In this document: piece after piece, positions 46,006 to 53,660 of the stretch | How the letters are laid out: each line of letters opens with the position of its first letter | Position numbering within the stretch: position 1 is the stretch's first letter | From: Gammaproteobacteria bacterium Ga0074134 | Lineage (GTDB): Bacteria > Pseudomonadota > Gammaproteobacteria > Ga0077554 > Ga007554 | Direction: 5' to 3' | Assembly: GCA_001464965.1 (NCBI GenBank) | Contig: LNEJ01000014.1 | Coordinates: 1-64,000, forward strand | DNA length: 64,000 nucleotides | Notes under the pieces: generated by a model | Databases searched by the model: none | What the model saw: only the letters and a program-made list of their open reading frames with translations | What the model was told of the DNA's origin: nothing | Made by a program: the position numbers and the translations under genes

Positions 46006-46512
46006 ATGAACACCAAAACCGGAATTACAGTCCTGGTTCAAGAGGAATCCTTCGATCCTTGCCAGCTCACCGCGGCACATCAAGCCACACTCGATGCCAG
46101 TAAATGCGGAGGCATCGTAACCTTCGTCGGTACCATGCGCGACTACAATGACGGCCACAGCGTGTCATCCATGTACCTGGATCACTATCCGGGCATGACC
46201 GAGCGCCACATCGAAAAGGTGTGCCAGGAAGCCGCCGAAAAGTGGGAAGTGATAGACATCCTGGTGGCGCACCGCTACGGCGAGATCAAACCTTCCGACG
46301 CTATCGTACTGGTCGCCGTGTGGTCAGCCCACCGCGCCAATGCCTTCGACGCCTGCCGCTTCGTCATCAACTACCTGAAAGAACGCGCCCCGTTCTGGAA
46401 GCGTGAATCAACCCCTGCGGGCGAGCGCTGGGTGGAGCACAACACCAAAGACCCCGCTGCCGAAGCTGCGGCCGCAGCCGTCAGCACGGCAGGCATCCGC
46501 CGCACAGGCTAG
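46006..46512 (+). CDS. moaE: Molybdopterin synthase catalytic subunit MoaE
   Basis: Inserts two sulfurs from MoaD into cyclic pyranopterin. Conserved blocks GGIVTFVGTMRDYN, LDHYPGMTE, AHRYGEIKPSDAIVLVAV, SAHRANAFDACRFVINYLK and the catalytic lysine region RAPFWKRE are all present. Start at ATG 46006, with the upstream stop of moaD overlapping closely (TGATAATG). A C-terminal Ala-rich stretch follows the domain. 168 residues. End of the moa transcript, with a long hairpin behind it. Confidence 0.96.
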   Translation: MNTKTGITVLVQEESFDPCQLTAAHQATLDASKCGGIVTFVGTMRDYNDGHSVSSMYLDHYPGMTERHIEKVCQEAAEKWEVIDILVAHRYGEIKPSDAIVLVAVWSAHRANAFDACRFVINYLKERAPFWKRESTPAGERWVEHNTKDPAAEAAAAAVSTAGIRRTG

Positions 46513-46521
46513 CCAGCATCG

Positions 46522-46559
46522 ATTCACCCCCCTCCCCGCTTCATGAGAGGGGGGTGAAT
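46522..46559. terminator. 13-bp GC-rich hairpin between moaE and a convergent gene
   Basis: ATTCACCCCCCTC (46522-46534) pairs perfectly with GAGGGGGGTGAAT (46547-46559) around a 12-base loop. It lies 10 bases after moaE and 70 before the end of the convergent 441-residue gene, the expected place for a bidirectional terminator. Neither side has a real T-run, so it may be a stability hairpin instead. Confidence 0.5.
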
Positions 46560-46629
46560 ACGAAGGCTCTGACCAAACTTTAATGGCCAATAGGCGCAGA
46601 TACCGGTTTTTTGCCGGACCCCTCCAGGC

Positions 46630-47955
46630 TTATGCTATCAGTTCCGGCGCAGGCGGGCAGCAACGATACTCTTGAGATTTCTCCAAAAGCTCAATCTTCT
46701 TTTTTAGCAGCTCGTTTTCAAGCGCCGCTCGCTCCAGGCCAAGCTCAACTTCCTTTTCCACCGCAGGCTCGCAGATATTGCAATCATCAAGGCAGCCTTT
46801 GACCAGCAGACCCGGCGTGGGTAATGAGCTGCGCCGCTCATACGAAAAACGCTTTTTGATCTCGTCAGAAAGCTTGCCAGTTTTGTCCAGCAGCCCCTCC
46901 TTGACCAAGCGTTCATCGACGTAAGCGAGGGCCTTGAGCCGCGTCGCTTCGGGAATCGGCTCAATGGTGGAGGCCGCACTGGCGAACAGTCCTGCGGCGG
47001 ACCTGAAATTACCCACACCTGCGGCGTCTGTTACACGCTGCTGTGCCAATACACTGGCGCGGGCTGTCTCTTCGATCTTGAGGCGATTCGTGTCCGTGGC
47101 CAGCACGGCGCTGGGAATGGCTGTGACACCGCCGGTGGAAACAAAACGATTATTCGTGATGCGTGTATCGGCTGCCGGGTCGATGACGCGCCGCTCGATG
47201 GACTCGATGGTGAATTTCACGATTTGCGTTTTATTAATCTGGTAAAAATAGAAGGTGACGACATGACATTTGTTGGGATTGGAAAAAGTCCGCGACGCCG
47301 ACTCGAAATGATCCTCCGACTCTCCTTCTGTATGGCTGCGGCTGGAGACTTCGCCGACTGACACAGAACTTGCAGCGCGGGTGGCCATTTCGGCGCGGCG
47401 ATCCGAGCTTGATGCATGCTGGCTGAGTTCGCGCAGGAAGGTGTTGGTCGACGACGCTTCATATGAGCCGCTGACATCGACCGAAGGACCCGCGAAGAAA
47501 CTCTCGATCGCGCCGCTGGTTTCCGCATGCCCCTGAGCCGAACCGCTGCTGGAGCTGGTCGCAGTGGAGGAGTCGCGTACATTCAGGTCGGACATGGAAT
47601 CGTGCATGCTGGCCATGAAGTAACGCTCTTCCGAGGTCTGTTCGTGACGGTAACTAACTCGGCTTGCGGTATCCAGACTGAAGCGAGTACGCCGGTCAGA
47701 GGTGAACAAACGCACCTTCTCGCCAGGCAATAATGTGGTGCTGTAGGCCAGATCACCCAGCGCCATCGGGCCAGGGCAACGCTCGAAACGCGCGTGGATA
47801 ATGACCTCCACCTGCACCGGCCGGTTTCCCGCCACCACGTTGGTAGTGTGCTTGAGCCGGTAATGGAAATCCAGCACGTCGCAGGCGTTGTCTTTTTCCA
47901 GCGGCGGGCAGCAGGGAATGATTTGGGGATGGGGATCGGTGATGATGTCATTCAT
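46630..47955 (-). CDS. Unknown protein with CCPP motifs at both ends and a C-terminal coiled coil
   Basis: I recognise no family. 441 residues, no signal peptide or membrane helix. N-terminus: IIPCCPPLEKDNACDVLDFH, then a beta-rich part (RPVQVEVIIHARFERCPGP, LLPGEKVRLFTSDRRTRF). Residues about 120-205 are Ser/Ala/Thr-rich, low complexity. A soluble middle (CHVVTFYFYQINKTQIVKF) follows, then about residues 395-432 a Glu/Leu/Lys-rich coiled coil (VELGLERAALENELLKKKIE) that ends in YRCCPPAPELIA. KGCLDDCNIC adds more cysteines. Cysteine-rich ends around a helical tail suggest metal binding or cross-linking. It is 83 bp after a 698-residue unknown gene on the same strand. Confidence 0.8.
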   Translation of the reverse strand: MNDIITDPHPQIIPCCPPLEKDNACDVLDFHYRLKHTTNVVAGNRPVQVEVIIHARFERCPGPMALGDLAYSTTLLPGEKVRLFTSDRRTRFSLDTASRVSYRHEQTSEERYFMASMHDSMSDLNVRDSSTATSSSSGSAQGHAETSGAIESFFAGPSVDVSGSYEASSTNTFLRELSQHASSSDRRAEMATRAASSVSVGEVSSRSHTEGESEDHFESASRTFSNPNKCHVVTFYFYQINKTQIVKFTIESIERRVIDPAADTRITNNRFVSTGGVTAIPSAVLATDTNRLKIEETARASVLAQQRVTDAAGVGNFRSAAGLFASAASTIEPIPEATRLKALAYVDERLVKEGLLDKTGKLSDEIKKRFSYERRSSLPTPGLLVKGCLDDCNICEPAVEKEVELGLERAALENELLKKKIELLEKSQEYRCCPPAPELIA

Positions 47956-48038
47956 GACGGTACTCTCCTTGTGTGTGGTCGTGATGTCCTGAAAAATCCA
48001 TCCCGGCGCGCATCACGCAGGCCGGGACGGAAGATCTC

Positions 48039-50135
48039 TCAAGAACACTTTTCTATGGCGATAGCCTTGATCTGCTCTTCATAGTAGATAAAGCCATAGC
48101 CATTGCGAATGTGTGGCCACGCCCATAACTTGAGCGCGAACGCGCAAGTGCTGTTCAGACCTGTCAGCAGTGGCACACCATTCACTATGGTGTTTACCGG
48201 ACTTAACGTGCCGGAATTCGAAACCGTCGCCGGCAGGTAATTTGGCGGTATTGAAAGCACAGTGACCGCCGGATTGACGCCCTTGGTGTATTGCAATCCC
48301 CACGAATGAAGCCTGCCGTTTTCCTGGGTGACGCTGACATTAAAGTCAAGCGGAGGCACGGAATTCCAGGGAATCACTCCGCATTCGTTCAGCACGGCGG
48401 GGATTTGCAGATTCACCACGGGTGGCTTGTTGTCGAGCGTGATCACCAGATCACAATGGTCGACCATAGGCGGCAACACGGCGGGTGGCGCCACCGTACC
48501 GTCGCGGTAATCCACCTGGCCGGAAGCCGTGTTGAGATAGACGCCATTTTCGTCGAATACTTCAAGCCGCAAGACATAAGTGCCGGTATCTTCTTCTGCC
48601 AGCTCGGTATTCCAGGTACCGATCCAGTCCGGGTTATACCAGTAGTAACCGGCACGGTTGCGTACCTCATACAGCGTGGTAGTGCCGTTGACCGTCTTTG
48701 GCCCCAAGGCATAGTCATCGCTGAACAAGGTGGCCTTATCAACCCGCGTATCCACGAGATCGGCGTCTATATATTTGAAGCTACTGCTACCCTGCTTGGC
48801 ATAAGATAGCCGGTAATAACGCGCTGGCACGCCATCTGCCAGATTATCACCAAACTGGCCATAGACCCACAGAGTACGGCCGTAGGCGACATTGGTATAA
48901 GTGGCGTCGTTATAGAGACCGCTAGCCTGGTTGATCTGATACACCTCGTCGTTGCCTATGCGCGTAAAGAAGGTGGCAGATCCTTCGGGCTGCGGATTGC
49001 ACCCTTGGCCACAGCGCACTTCCTCGTTATCCAGGAATAGATCGATATGCGCGTTTGTTGTATTCCAGCGCGTGCTGGTATAGGGATCCATGTAGACGAC
49101 TGTCTCGACCCCGTTGATCACCTGCGTCACACGGATGATGATGTCAGGGCGCGAATCGAAGCGCAGGCGACCGCGGCGGAAATGGAAGGACCACCACGGG
49201 AAACAGCAACGGAAATGACCGTTGCAATCGGTATAGGTCTCGCATACCAGTTGCCTGCTATAAAAACAGTGCGGAAAGATATGCCATGGTGCGATTTTGG
49301 AGGTGAGCGTCAGTTTATCGAGACGCGCGGCAAGTGACGAGGACAATGCGCTGACTTCACCCACGCGCGACAGCGCCATTTGCGCTGACACTAACCGGCC
49401 GGGCGGATCGGGCTGCGGATCAAAGGATACCGCATCACTCAAACCAGCATGCATGGCTGCCGCCGAGACTCGCGGCGGCAGTGGCTGGGGATTCAGCGAT
49501 ACGGTATCACCCGCACCACCAAAGCGCAGCTCCGGCGCGGGATCGGACTCGGGGAACGGTTTCGGGAAAGGACGCTCTTTCAGCAGGTCGGGGACGCGGA
49601 TCACCGGACGGTCCAGCAACACATCCCACCATTTGTGAATCCACGGCCACCAGCAAAATTCGCGATCCACATCGAATATCTCGACCTTGACGTAAGGTAC
49701 CGGACAGGTGGTCGTACTATTTTCGTGATGAGAGATTTTGCGCACATGACCGCTGATACAGATCCGCCGCGGCCACCAGGGACGCCACACATCCAGAGGC
49801 AGTAAGGCTTCATGCCGCAGACGAAATTTTGTCCCCTCCCCTATCCACTCCTTGGCAGTGAACCGCTGGCTGTAGGCGCTGGACTGCCGTATCTGCCCCG
49901 CATCACCCGGCCCGATCATGAGTTCCACATCAGCGGGCTGGGCTAGCTTGACTGCTGCGCTATATCCACCTTTATCATCCACATCAGCCTTGCCCAACAG
50001 GGTTCCAGCCTTATCGAAAACATATACTGCCAATTTCAGTTCGCCGGACTCACATTCGGCTTGCTCCCGCTGTATCCGGCCTTCTATACGGAAATCTCCG
50101 TACTTCCCAACGCCACGCGATTGTTCCTTTGCCAT
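48039..50135 (-). CDS. Large unknown protein with CarboxypepD_reg-like start and NPQPLPP motifs
   Basis: 698 residues, no signal peptide, no clear family by eye. Residues about 12-75 look like a beta-sandwich (FDKAGTLLGKADVDDKGGYS). A Trp/Cys-rich part with PLDVWRPWWPRRICISGHV and DREFCWWPWIHKWWDVLLDR follows. Near 210-245 two spaced motifs VSLNPQPLPPR and VSFDPQPDPPG repeat. After residue 300 another domain has IIIRVTQVINGVETVVYMDP and GQGCNPQPEG, then several beta-rich segments to the end. CKC-type cysteines occur throughout. It leads a two-gene transcript with the 441-residue protein. A secreted or surface scaffold is possible but unsupported without a signal. Confidence 0.8.
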   Translation of the reverse strand: MAKEQSRGVGKYGDFRIEGRIQREQAECESGELKLAVYVFDKAGTLLGKADVDDKGGYSAAVKLAQPADVELMIGPGDAGQIRQSSAYSQRFTAKEWIGEGTKFRLRHEALLPLDVWRPWWPRRICISGHVRKISHHENSTTTCPVPYVKVEIFDVDREFCWWPWIHKWWDVLLDRPVIRVPDLLKERPFPKPFPESDPAPELRFGGAGDTVSLNPQPLPPRVSAAAMHAGLSDAVSFDPQPDPPGRLVSAQMALSRVGEVSALSSSLAARLDKLTLTSKIAPWHIFPHCFYSRQLVCETYTDCNGHFRCCFPWWSFHFRRGRLRFDSRPDIIIRVTQVINGVETVVYMDPYTSTRWNTTNAHIDLFLDNEEVRCGQGCNPQPEGSATFFTRIGNDEVYQINQASGLYNDATYTNVAYGRTLWVYGQFGDNLADGVPARYYRLSYAKQGSSSFKYIDADLVDTRVDKATLFSDDYALGPKTVNGTTTLYEVRNRAGYYWYNPDWIGTWNTELAEEDTGTYVLRLEVFDENGVYLNTASGQVDYRDGTVAPPAVLPPMVDHCDLVITLDNKPPVVNLQIPAVLNECGVIPWNSVPPLDFNVSVTQENGRLHSWGLQYTKGVNPAVTVLSIPPNYLPATVSNSGTLSPVNTIVNGVPLLTGLNSTCAFALKLWAWPHIRNGYGFIYYEEQIKAIAIEKCS

Positions 50136-50366
50136 AAGTTGCTCCTTGTGCCAATGTTTTGATTAAGATTAGGAGGTGTATAGAGCAAGGAGAGCAGTGC
50201 CCGGAAAAAAGACAGCCATCCATGGCCACAAACCTTATCCCTGGAAGGAGGGGTACCCAGGAAAAGCGGAATCGGAATCCCGCAGGCTCTGCACATCCTT
50301 ACGCTGAAACTGCTCCATGTCATGATCGAGGCACTCCTCGATGGACTTAAGAGTACCGGAGGGGGC

Positions 50367-50384
50367 GTTACAGATCGGTTACAG
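50367..50384 (-). promoter_or_regulatory. PhoB/OmpR-type direct repeat upstream of the unknown pair
   Basis: On the minus strand CTGTAAC-CGAT-CTGTAAC, two identical 7-mers with an 11-base period, the layout of PhoB-type boxes (CTGTCAT-N4-CTGTCAT). It lies about 232 bases upstream of the 698-residue gene. TACTCT, possibly a -10, begins about 11 bases downstream of the second repeat. The 290-bp gap between this gene and znuB otherwise shows no gene; a 27-codon frame with no good start site is ignored. Confidence 0.4.
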
Positions 50385-50425
50385 ATTCGAAAAAACGGGG
50401 ATGCGCCGTCAGGGGGAGCCGTGCG

Positions 50426-51361
50426 CTACGGGCGAGGTTGCCCGGAATCTTCTTGGCCTTGATCGCCATGCTGTTCATGCCGCGGGCCGTGAGGATGGGA
50501 GTGGATGACATCACCGTGGCGGTGGATGTGTTCGTGAAGGATAAAGCGTTCCTTGATGTAATTAACCAGCTGCACCAGGCAAAACAGGCTGGCGCCGAAT
50601 AGCACGATGGTTGCGCCTGAAGCGGCGTTGAAGATATAGCTCAGATACATACCCACTACACCCATGATGGCGCCGATGATGGTGGAATAGATGATCATCC
50701 GGCTGAAGCTGTCGGTGAGCATGCGGGCGGTGATGGCGGGTATGACCAGGGTGGCGGCGATCATGGTGACGCCGACGATGTTCATCGAGGCGATGATCGC
50801 CAGGGTAAGGATGAAGGAAAACATCAGCTGCACCACCCCGGTGTTGATGCCAAAGACGCGCGCCGCTTCGTTGTCGAAGGTGGAGAACAGCAGGGGCTTG
50901 TACATCAAAAATACCGTTACCATGGTGAAGGCGGTAACCAGCGCGATGACGGTCAGGTCCTCACTGGTAACGCCCAGGATATTGCCGAACAACGCCGCCT
51001 CGAAGCTCTGGGTAAAGGTGCGCACGCGGCTGATGATGGCTATACCCAGCGCGAAGAAGGCGGTGGTGACAATGCCGATGGCGGCGTCGGATTTAATCTT
51101 GCCGCCCTTCGCTACCTGATTGATCAGAATGGCAGCCAGCAAGCCCATTGCGCCCGCGCCGACATAGAAATTCAGTCCAATGGTAAAACCCACCACGGCG
51201 CCGCCAAAGGCCGCGTGGGATAGCCCGTGGCCGATATAACTCATGCCGCGCAACACGATGTACACGCCGATCAGCCCGCACAGTGCCCCTACCATAAGGG
51301 AGGCAAGCAGGCTGTTCCTGAAAAACTCGTAGGCGAGCGGCTCAAGCAAAAAATCCATCAT
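50426..51361 (-). CDS. znuB: Metal ABC transporter permease, ZnuB type, His-rich tail
   Basis: Permease of the cluster-9 zinc/manganese importers. About 8-9 helices; GLIGVYIVLRGMSYIGHGLSH and ISNL-like VGVTMIAATLVIPAITARML are family blocks. The last 45 residues contain HEHIHRHGDVIHSHPHGPRH, a histidine-rich cytoplasmic tail that could bind metal. ATG at 51361 or 51358; the first lies at the very end of a family 2 repeat whose terminal GAGG provides a ribosome-site match eight bases upstream. 311 residues. Confidence 0.88.
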   Translation of the reverse strand: MMDFLLEPLAYEFFRNSLLASLMVGALCGLIGVYIVLRGMSYIGHGLSHAAFGGAVVGFTIGLNFYVGAGAMGLLAAILINQVAKGGKIKSDAAIGIVTTAFFALGIAIISRVRTFTQSFEAALFGNILGVTSEDLTVIALVTAFTMVTVFLMYKPLLFSTFDNEAARVFGINTGVVQLMFSFILTLAIIASMNIVGVTMIAATLVIPAITARMLTDSFSRMIIYSTIIGAIMGVVGMYLSYIFNAASGATIVLFGASLFCLVQLVNYIKERFILHEHIHRHGDVIHSHPHGPRHEQHGDQGQEDSGQPRP

Positions 51362-51599
51362 CCTAGAAACCTCAGCTGGACGGGGTGGAGTGTGCGGTTA
51401 TGGGGGTGCAGGGCAAGGCGCAACGACGCGGAATGGTTATTCCATTCCAAGGAGTTGCAACGCAGCCATGCGCCGCCATAACCGTGCAATCCGCTCCGTA
51501 GCGCGCCCGCCCAATCGGTGCAATGGTAAAACAACACAAAAGCCATCTTAGTCATTGCCCTATGCGCTCCAATGAGCGGTCAACTGAGGTTTCTAGGAT
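51360..51599. repeat. Family 2 MITE-like element, copy B (240 bp) between znuC and znuB
   Basis: Terminal inverted repeat ATCCTAGAAACCTCAG at 51360-51375 and its complement at 51584-51599. Compared with copy A the arms read CCTCAG in place of CGGCAG, at both ends, so pairing is kept. Internal GGAATGG/CCATTCC hairpin inside GTTGCAAC is shared with copy A, in the opposite orientation in the window. The znuC stop TGA and the znuB start ATG sit at its two edges, so it fills the whole znuC-znuB gap. No open frame of its own. Confidence 0.82.
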
Positions 51600-52390
51600 C
51601 ATATTTTTTCTTTCTCTGCGAGATGCAATGGCGTGCCGCTGGCAATCAGGAAATGATCTCCGTGCTCTACAATCACAATATCACCGCCATAGGTTTTGGT
51701 AAGTATGCCGTTGGTGAAAATGTCGCGCGGCCTGCCCTGGGCAACCAGTCCTTTGTTGAAACAGACCACCCAGGGCAGATGCGATGCGACGGCGTTCAGA
51801 TCGTGAGTAGTGAGCAGAATGGTGATCCCTGCTTTATTCAGGTCACCCAGCAGGTGCAGCACATCGTGCTGGGTTTTTATATCGACCCCGGCGGTAGGCT
51901 CATCGAGCACCAGCAGTTTGGGATTATTGATCAAGGCGCGCGCAAGAAAAGCGCGCTGGCGCTGCCCGCCTGAGATGTTCACTATGTGGTGATGCAGGCA
52001 GTCGTGGATGCCGAGCCGGTCCGCCAGATCGTGAACCTTGTTGCGATCCTGCCGCGTGGGCCAGGGCCAGATCCCCTTGTTGGTGTACAAGCCCATGAGG
52101 ATCACCTGCTCGACGGTGACGGGGAAGCTCCAGTCCACACTTTCGAGCTGGGGGACATAGCCGATACTCCCCGGCGGGAGCTTGTCCACGGGCAACCCCA
52201 GCAGCCGCACATCGCCCGAGAACACCGGCTGGGTACCGAGTATGGTTTTTAACAGCGTGGTCTTGCCTGATCCGGTCGGCCCCACAATACCGGCAAACTG
52301 GCCTGCGGGAATCTCCAGGGAGAGGCGGCTAAAAACGACTTTGCGCTCATAACCCACCGATACGTCATGCAATTTGACAGCAGCTTCCAT
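51599..52390 (-). CDS. znuC: Metal ABC transporter ATPase, ZnuC type
   Basis: Walker A GPTGSGKTTLLK, signature NISGGQRQRAFLARAL and Walker B LLVLDEPTAGVD are complete; the C-terminal ATPase fold ends TPLHLAEKEKI. 263 residues. It follows znuA by 9 bp and precedes the permease, separated from it by the family 2 repeat. Assigned to the Zn/Mn (cluster 9) importers by context and by the IGYVPQ(L/R)ESVDWSFP block. Specificity for zinc, manganese or another metal cannot be settled from the ATPase. Confidence 0.9.
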   Translation of the reverse strand: MEAAVKLHDVSVGYERKVVFSRLSLEIPAGQFAGIVGPTGSGKTTLLKTILGTQPVFSGDVRLLGLPVDKLPPGSIGYVPQLESVDWSFPVTVEQVILMGLYTNKGIWPWPTRQDRNKVHDLADRLGIHDCLHHHIVNISGGQRQRAFLARALINNPKLLVLDEPTAGVDIKTQHDVLHLLGDLNKAGITILLTTHDLNAVASHLPWVVCFNKGLVAQGRPRDIFTNGILTKTYGGDIVIVEHGDHFLIASGTPLHLAEKEKI

Positions 52391-52399
52391 TTGTACCTT

Positions 52400-53389
52400 T
52401 TATATTTTCGGTTCGATATTCGTCGCGTCCACATTGGCGGCACAACCACGGCTGCCACCAAGCGCCTCGGTCATAATCTCGACATTGCTGGCCATCATGC
52501 CGATGAAGGAGTGCCTCGGGCTGGTGGGCGCGCCCGGCAATTCATCATCGGACAATTGGTCGATAAACTTGACGCCTGTTTCGCGCGCGATCTGCTCCAT
52601 GGTCTTGCTGGGGAAGACCTCTGAACCAAAGATAGCGGGCACCTTTTCCTGTTTGAGCTGTTTGATGATCCTGATGACTTCGCGCGGGCTGGGCTCGGAA
52701 AAGTCCGAAGGTTGGATGGCGGCGATGACTTTCATGCCATAGCGAGGCGCAAAATAGGCAAAGGAATCGTGATAGGTCACCAGCTTGCGGTTTTGTTCGG
52801 GGATGGTTTTGACACAGGCAAAAATGGCGGCATCAAGCTTTTTCAATTTGGCCACATAGGTGGCGGTATTGGCGGCATAGCCCTCCTTGCGCGCCGGGTC
52901 GATAGCGGCCAGGCTATCCCGGACCGTCTCGGCATAGCGCACCGCCAGCGCGATGTTCGGCCACAGATGCGGATTGGGATGGCCTGCTTCGCGGGGAAAA
53001 CTGAAGTCATACTGCCAGTCTTCCTTGCGTAGTGCGCGCTCGCCCAGACGCACAATCGGCGTCCGCGCTTTTTTAACCTTTTCCGCCAGCTTTACCGTGG
53101 GCAATTCAAGATCCAACCCGTTCACGACGATAATATCAGCAGTGGTCAGTACTTTTGCATCCGCGGGCACGGGCTCAAAAGTGTGGGAATCGGTGCCATC
53201 GGGGACGATCCCGGTGACGTTGACATACCCCGCGCCGACATTCTGGACAATATTGGTAATAGGCGCGACAGTGGTGACGATGTTGATTTTTTTGCCGGCG
53301 TCAGCGGCATAGAGCTTCCCGGACAAACACAATGCCGTCAGGGACATCAAAAATAGAGCGGAAAACCGGAGCGGCTTATTCATGGGCAT
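52400..53389 (-). CDS. znuA: Metal-binding periplasmic protein, ZnuA type
   Basis: Substrate-binding protein of a cluster-9 importer. Signal peptide at residues about 1-28 (FSALFLMSLTALCLSGKLYA). Ligand histidines are expected in TDSHTFEPVP, GHPNPHLWPN and HDSFAYFAPRYG; an acidic ligand could come from the last third. The His-rich loop of canonical ZnuA is missing, so manganese or nickel cannot be excluded. 329 residues. First gene of the znuA-C-B transcript, facing the divergent tonB operon 271 bp away. Confidence 0.9.
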   Translation of the reverse strand: MPMNKPLRFSALFLMSLTALCLSGKLYAADAGKKINIVTTVAPITNIVQNVGAGYVNVTGIVPDGTDSHTFEPVPADAKVLTTADIIVVNGLDLELPTVKLAEKVKKARTPIVRLGERALRKEDWQYDFSFPREAGHPNPHLWPNIALAVRYAETVRDSLAAIDPARKEGYAANTATYVAKLKKLDAAIFACVKTIPEQNRKLVTYHDSFAYFAPRYGMKVIAAIQPSDFSEPSPREVIRIIKQLKQEKVPAIFGSEVFPSKTMEQIARETGVKFIDQLSDDELPGAPTSPRHSFIGMMASNVEIMTEALGGSRGCAANVDATNIEPKI

Positions 53390-53475
53390 CTCTTAATCCT
53401 TTACAACATATCGGCATCATTAGCGAAACTTGCACCCCGGCTGGATTGCCTGTGGCTGATCATTATTCCCCTGGC

Positions 53476-53533
53476 TTGACATTAACGAGACTGCCGTGAT
53501 GTACTGTATGATGAATTAATTTTTCATCACACA
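53476..53533 (+). promoter_or_regulatory. Predicted promoter and NikR-like palindrome for the tonB-nikR operon
   Basis: TTGACA (53476-53481) is a consensus -35; with an 18-base spacer the -10 would be TGTACT (53500-53505) preceded by TG-A, an extended -10. A palindrome TGTATGATGAA (53505-53515), 7-base spacer, TTCATCACACA (53523-53533) overlaps the start region. It contains GTATGA and TCACAC, close to the GTATGA-N16-TCATAC operator of E. coli NikR, though the spacing is one base shorter. A nikR gene ends the operon, so autoregulation is likely. The 271-bp gap to znuA is shared. Confidence 0.5.
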
Positions 53534-53660
53534 ATGTTCATCTCACGACACGACATGGTTTTTCAAGCTATTTTTTTCATGGCCAGTATGAAGATCTGGC
53601 AACATTTCACATTATAGAGAAAAATGTTCTTAATACCTATAGAAAACATATAGACCAAGC

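Noticed and set aside
50084-50323. Minus-strand frame of 79 codons upstream of the 698-residue gene
   Set aside because: It overlaps the real gene start in another frame, has no family resemblance and lacks a good start site.
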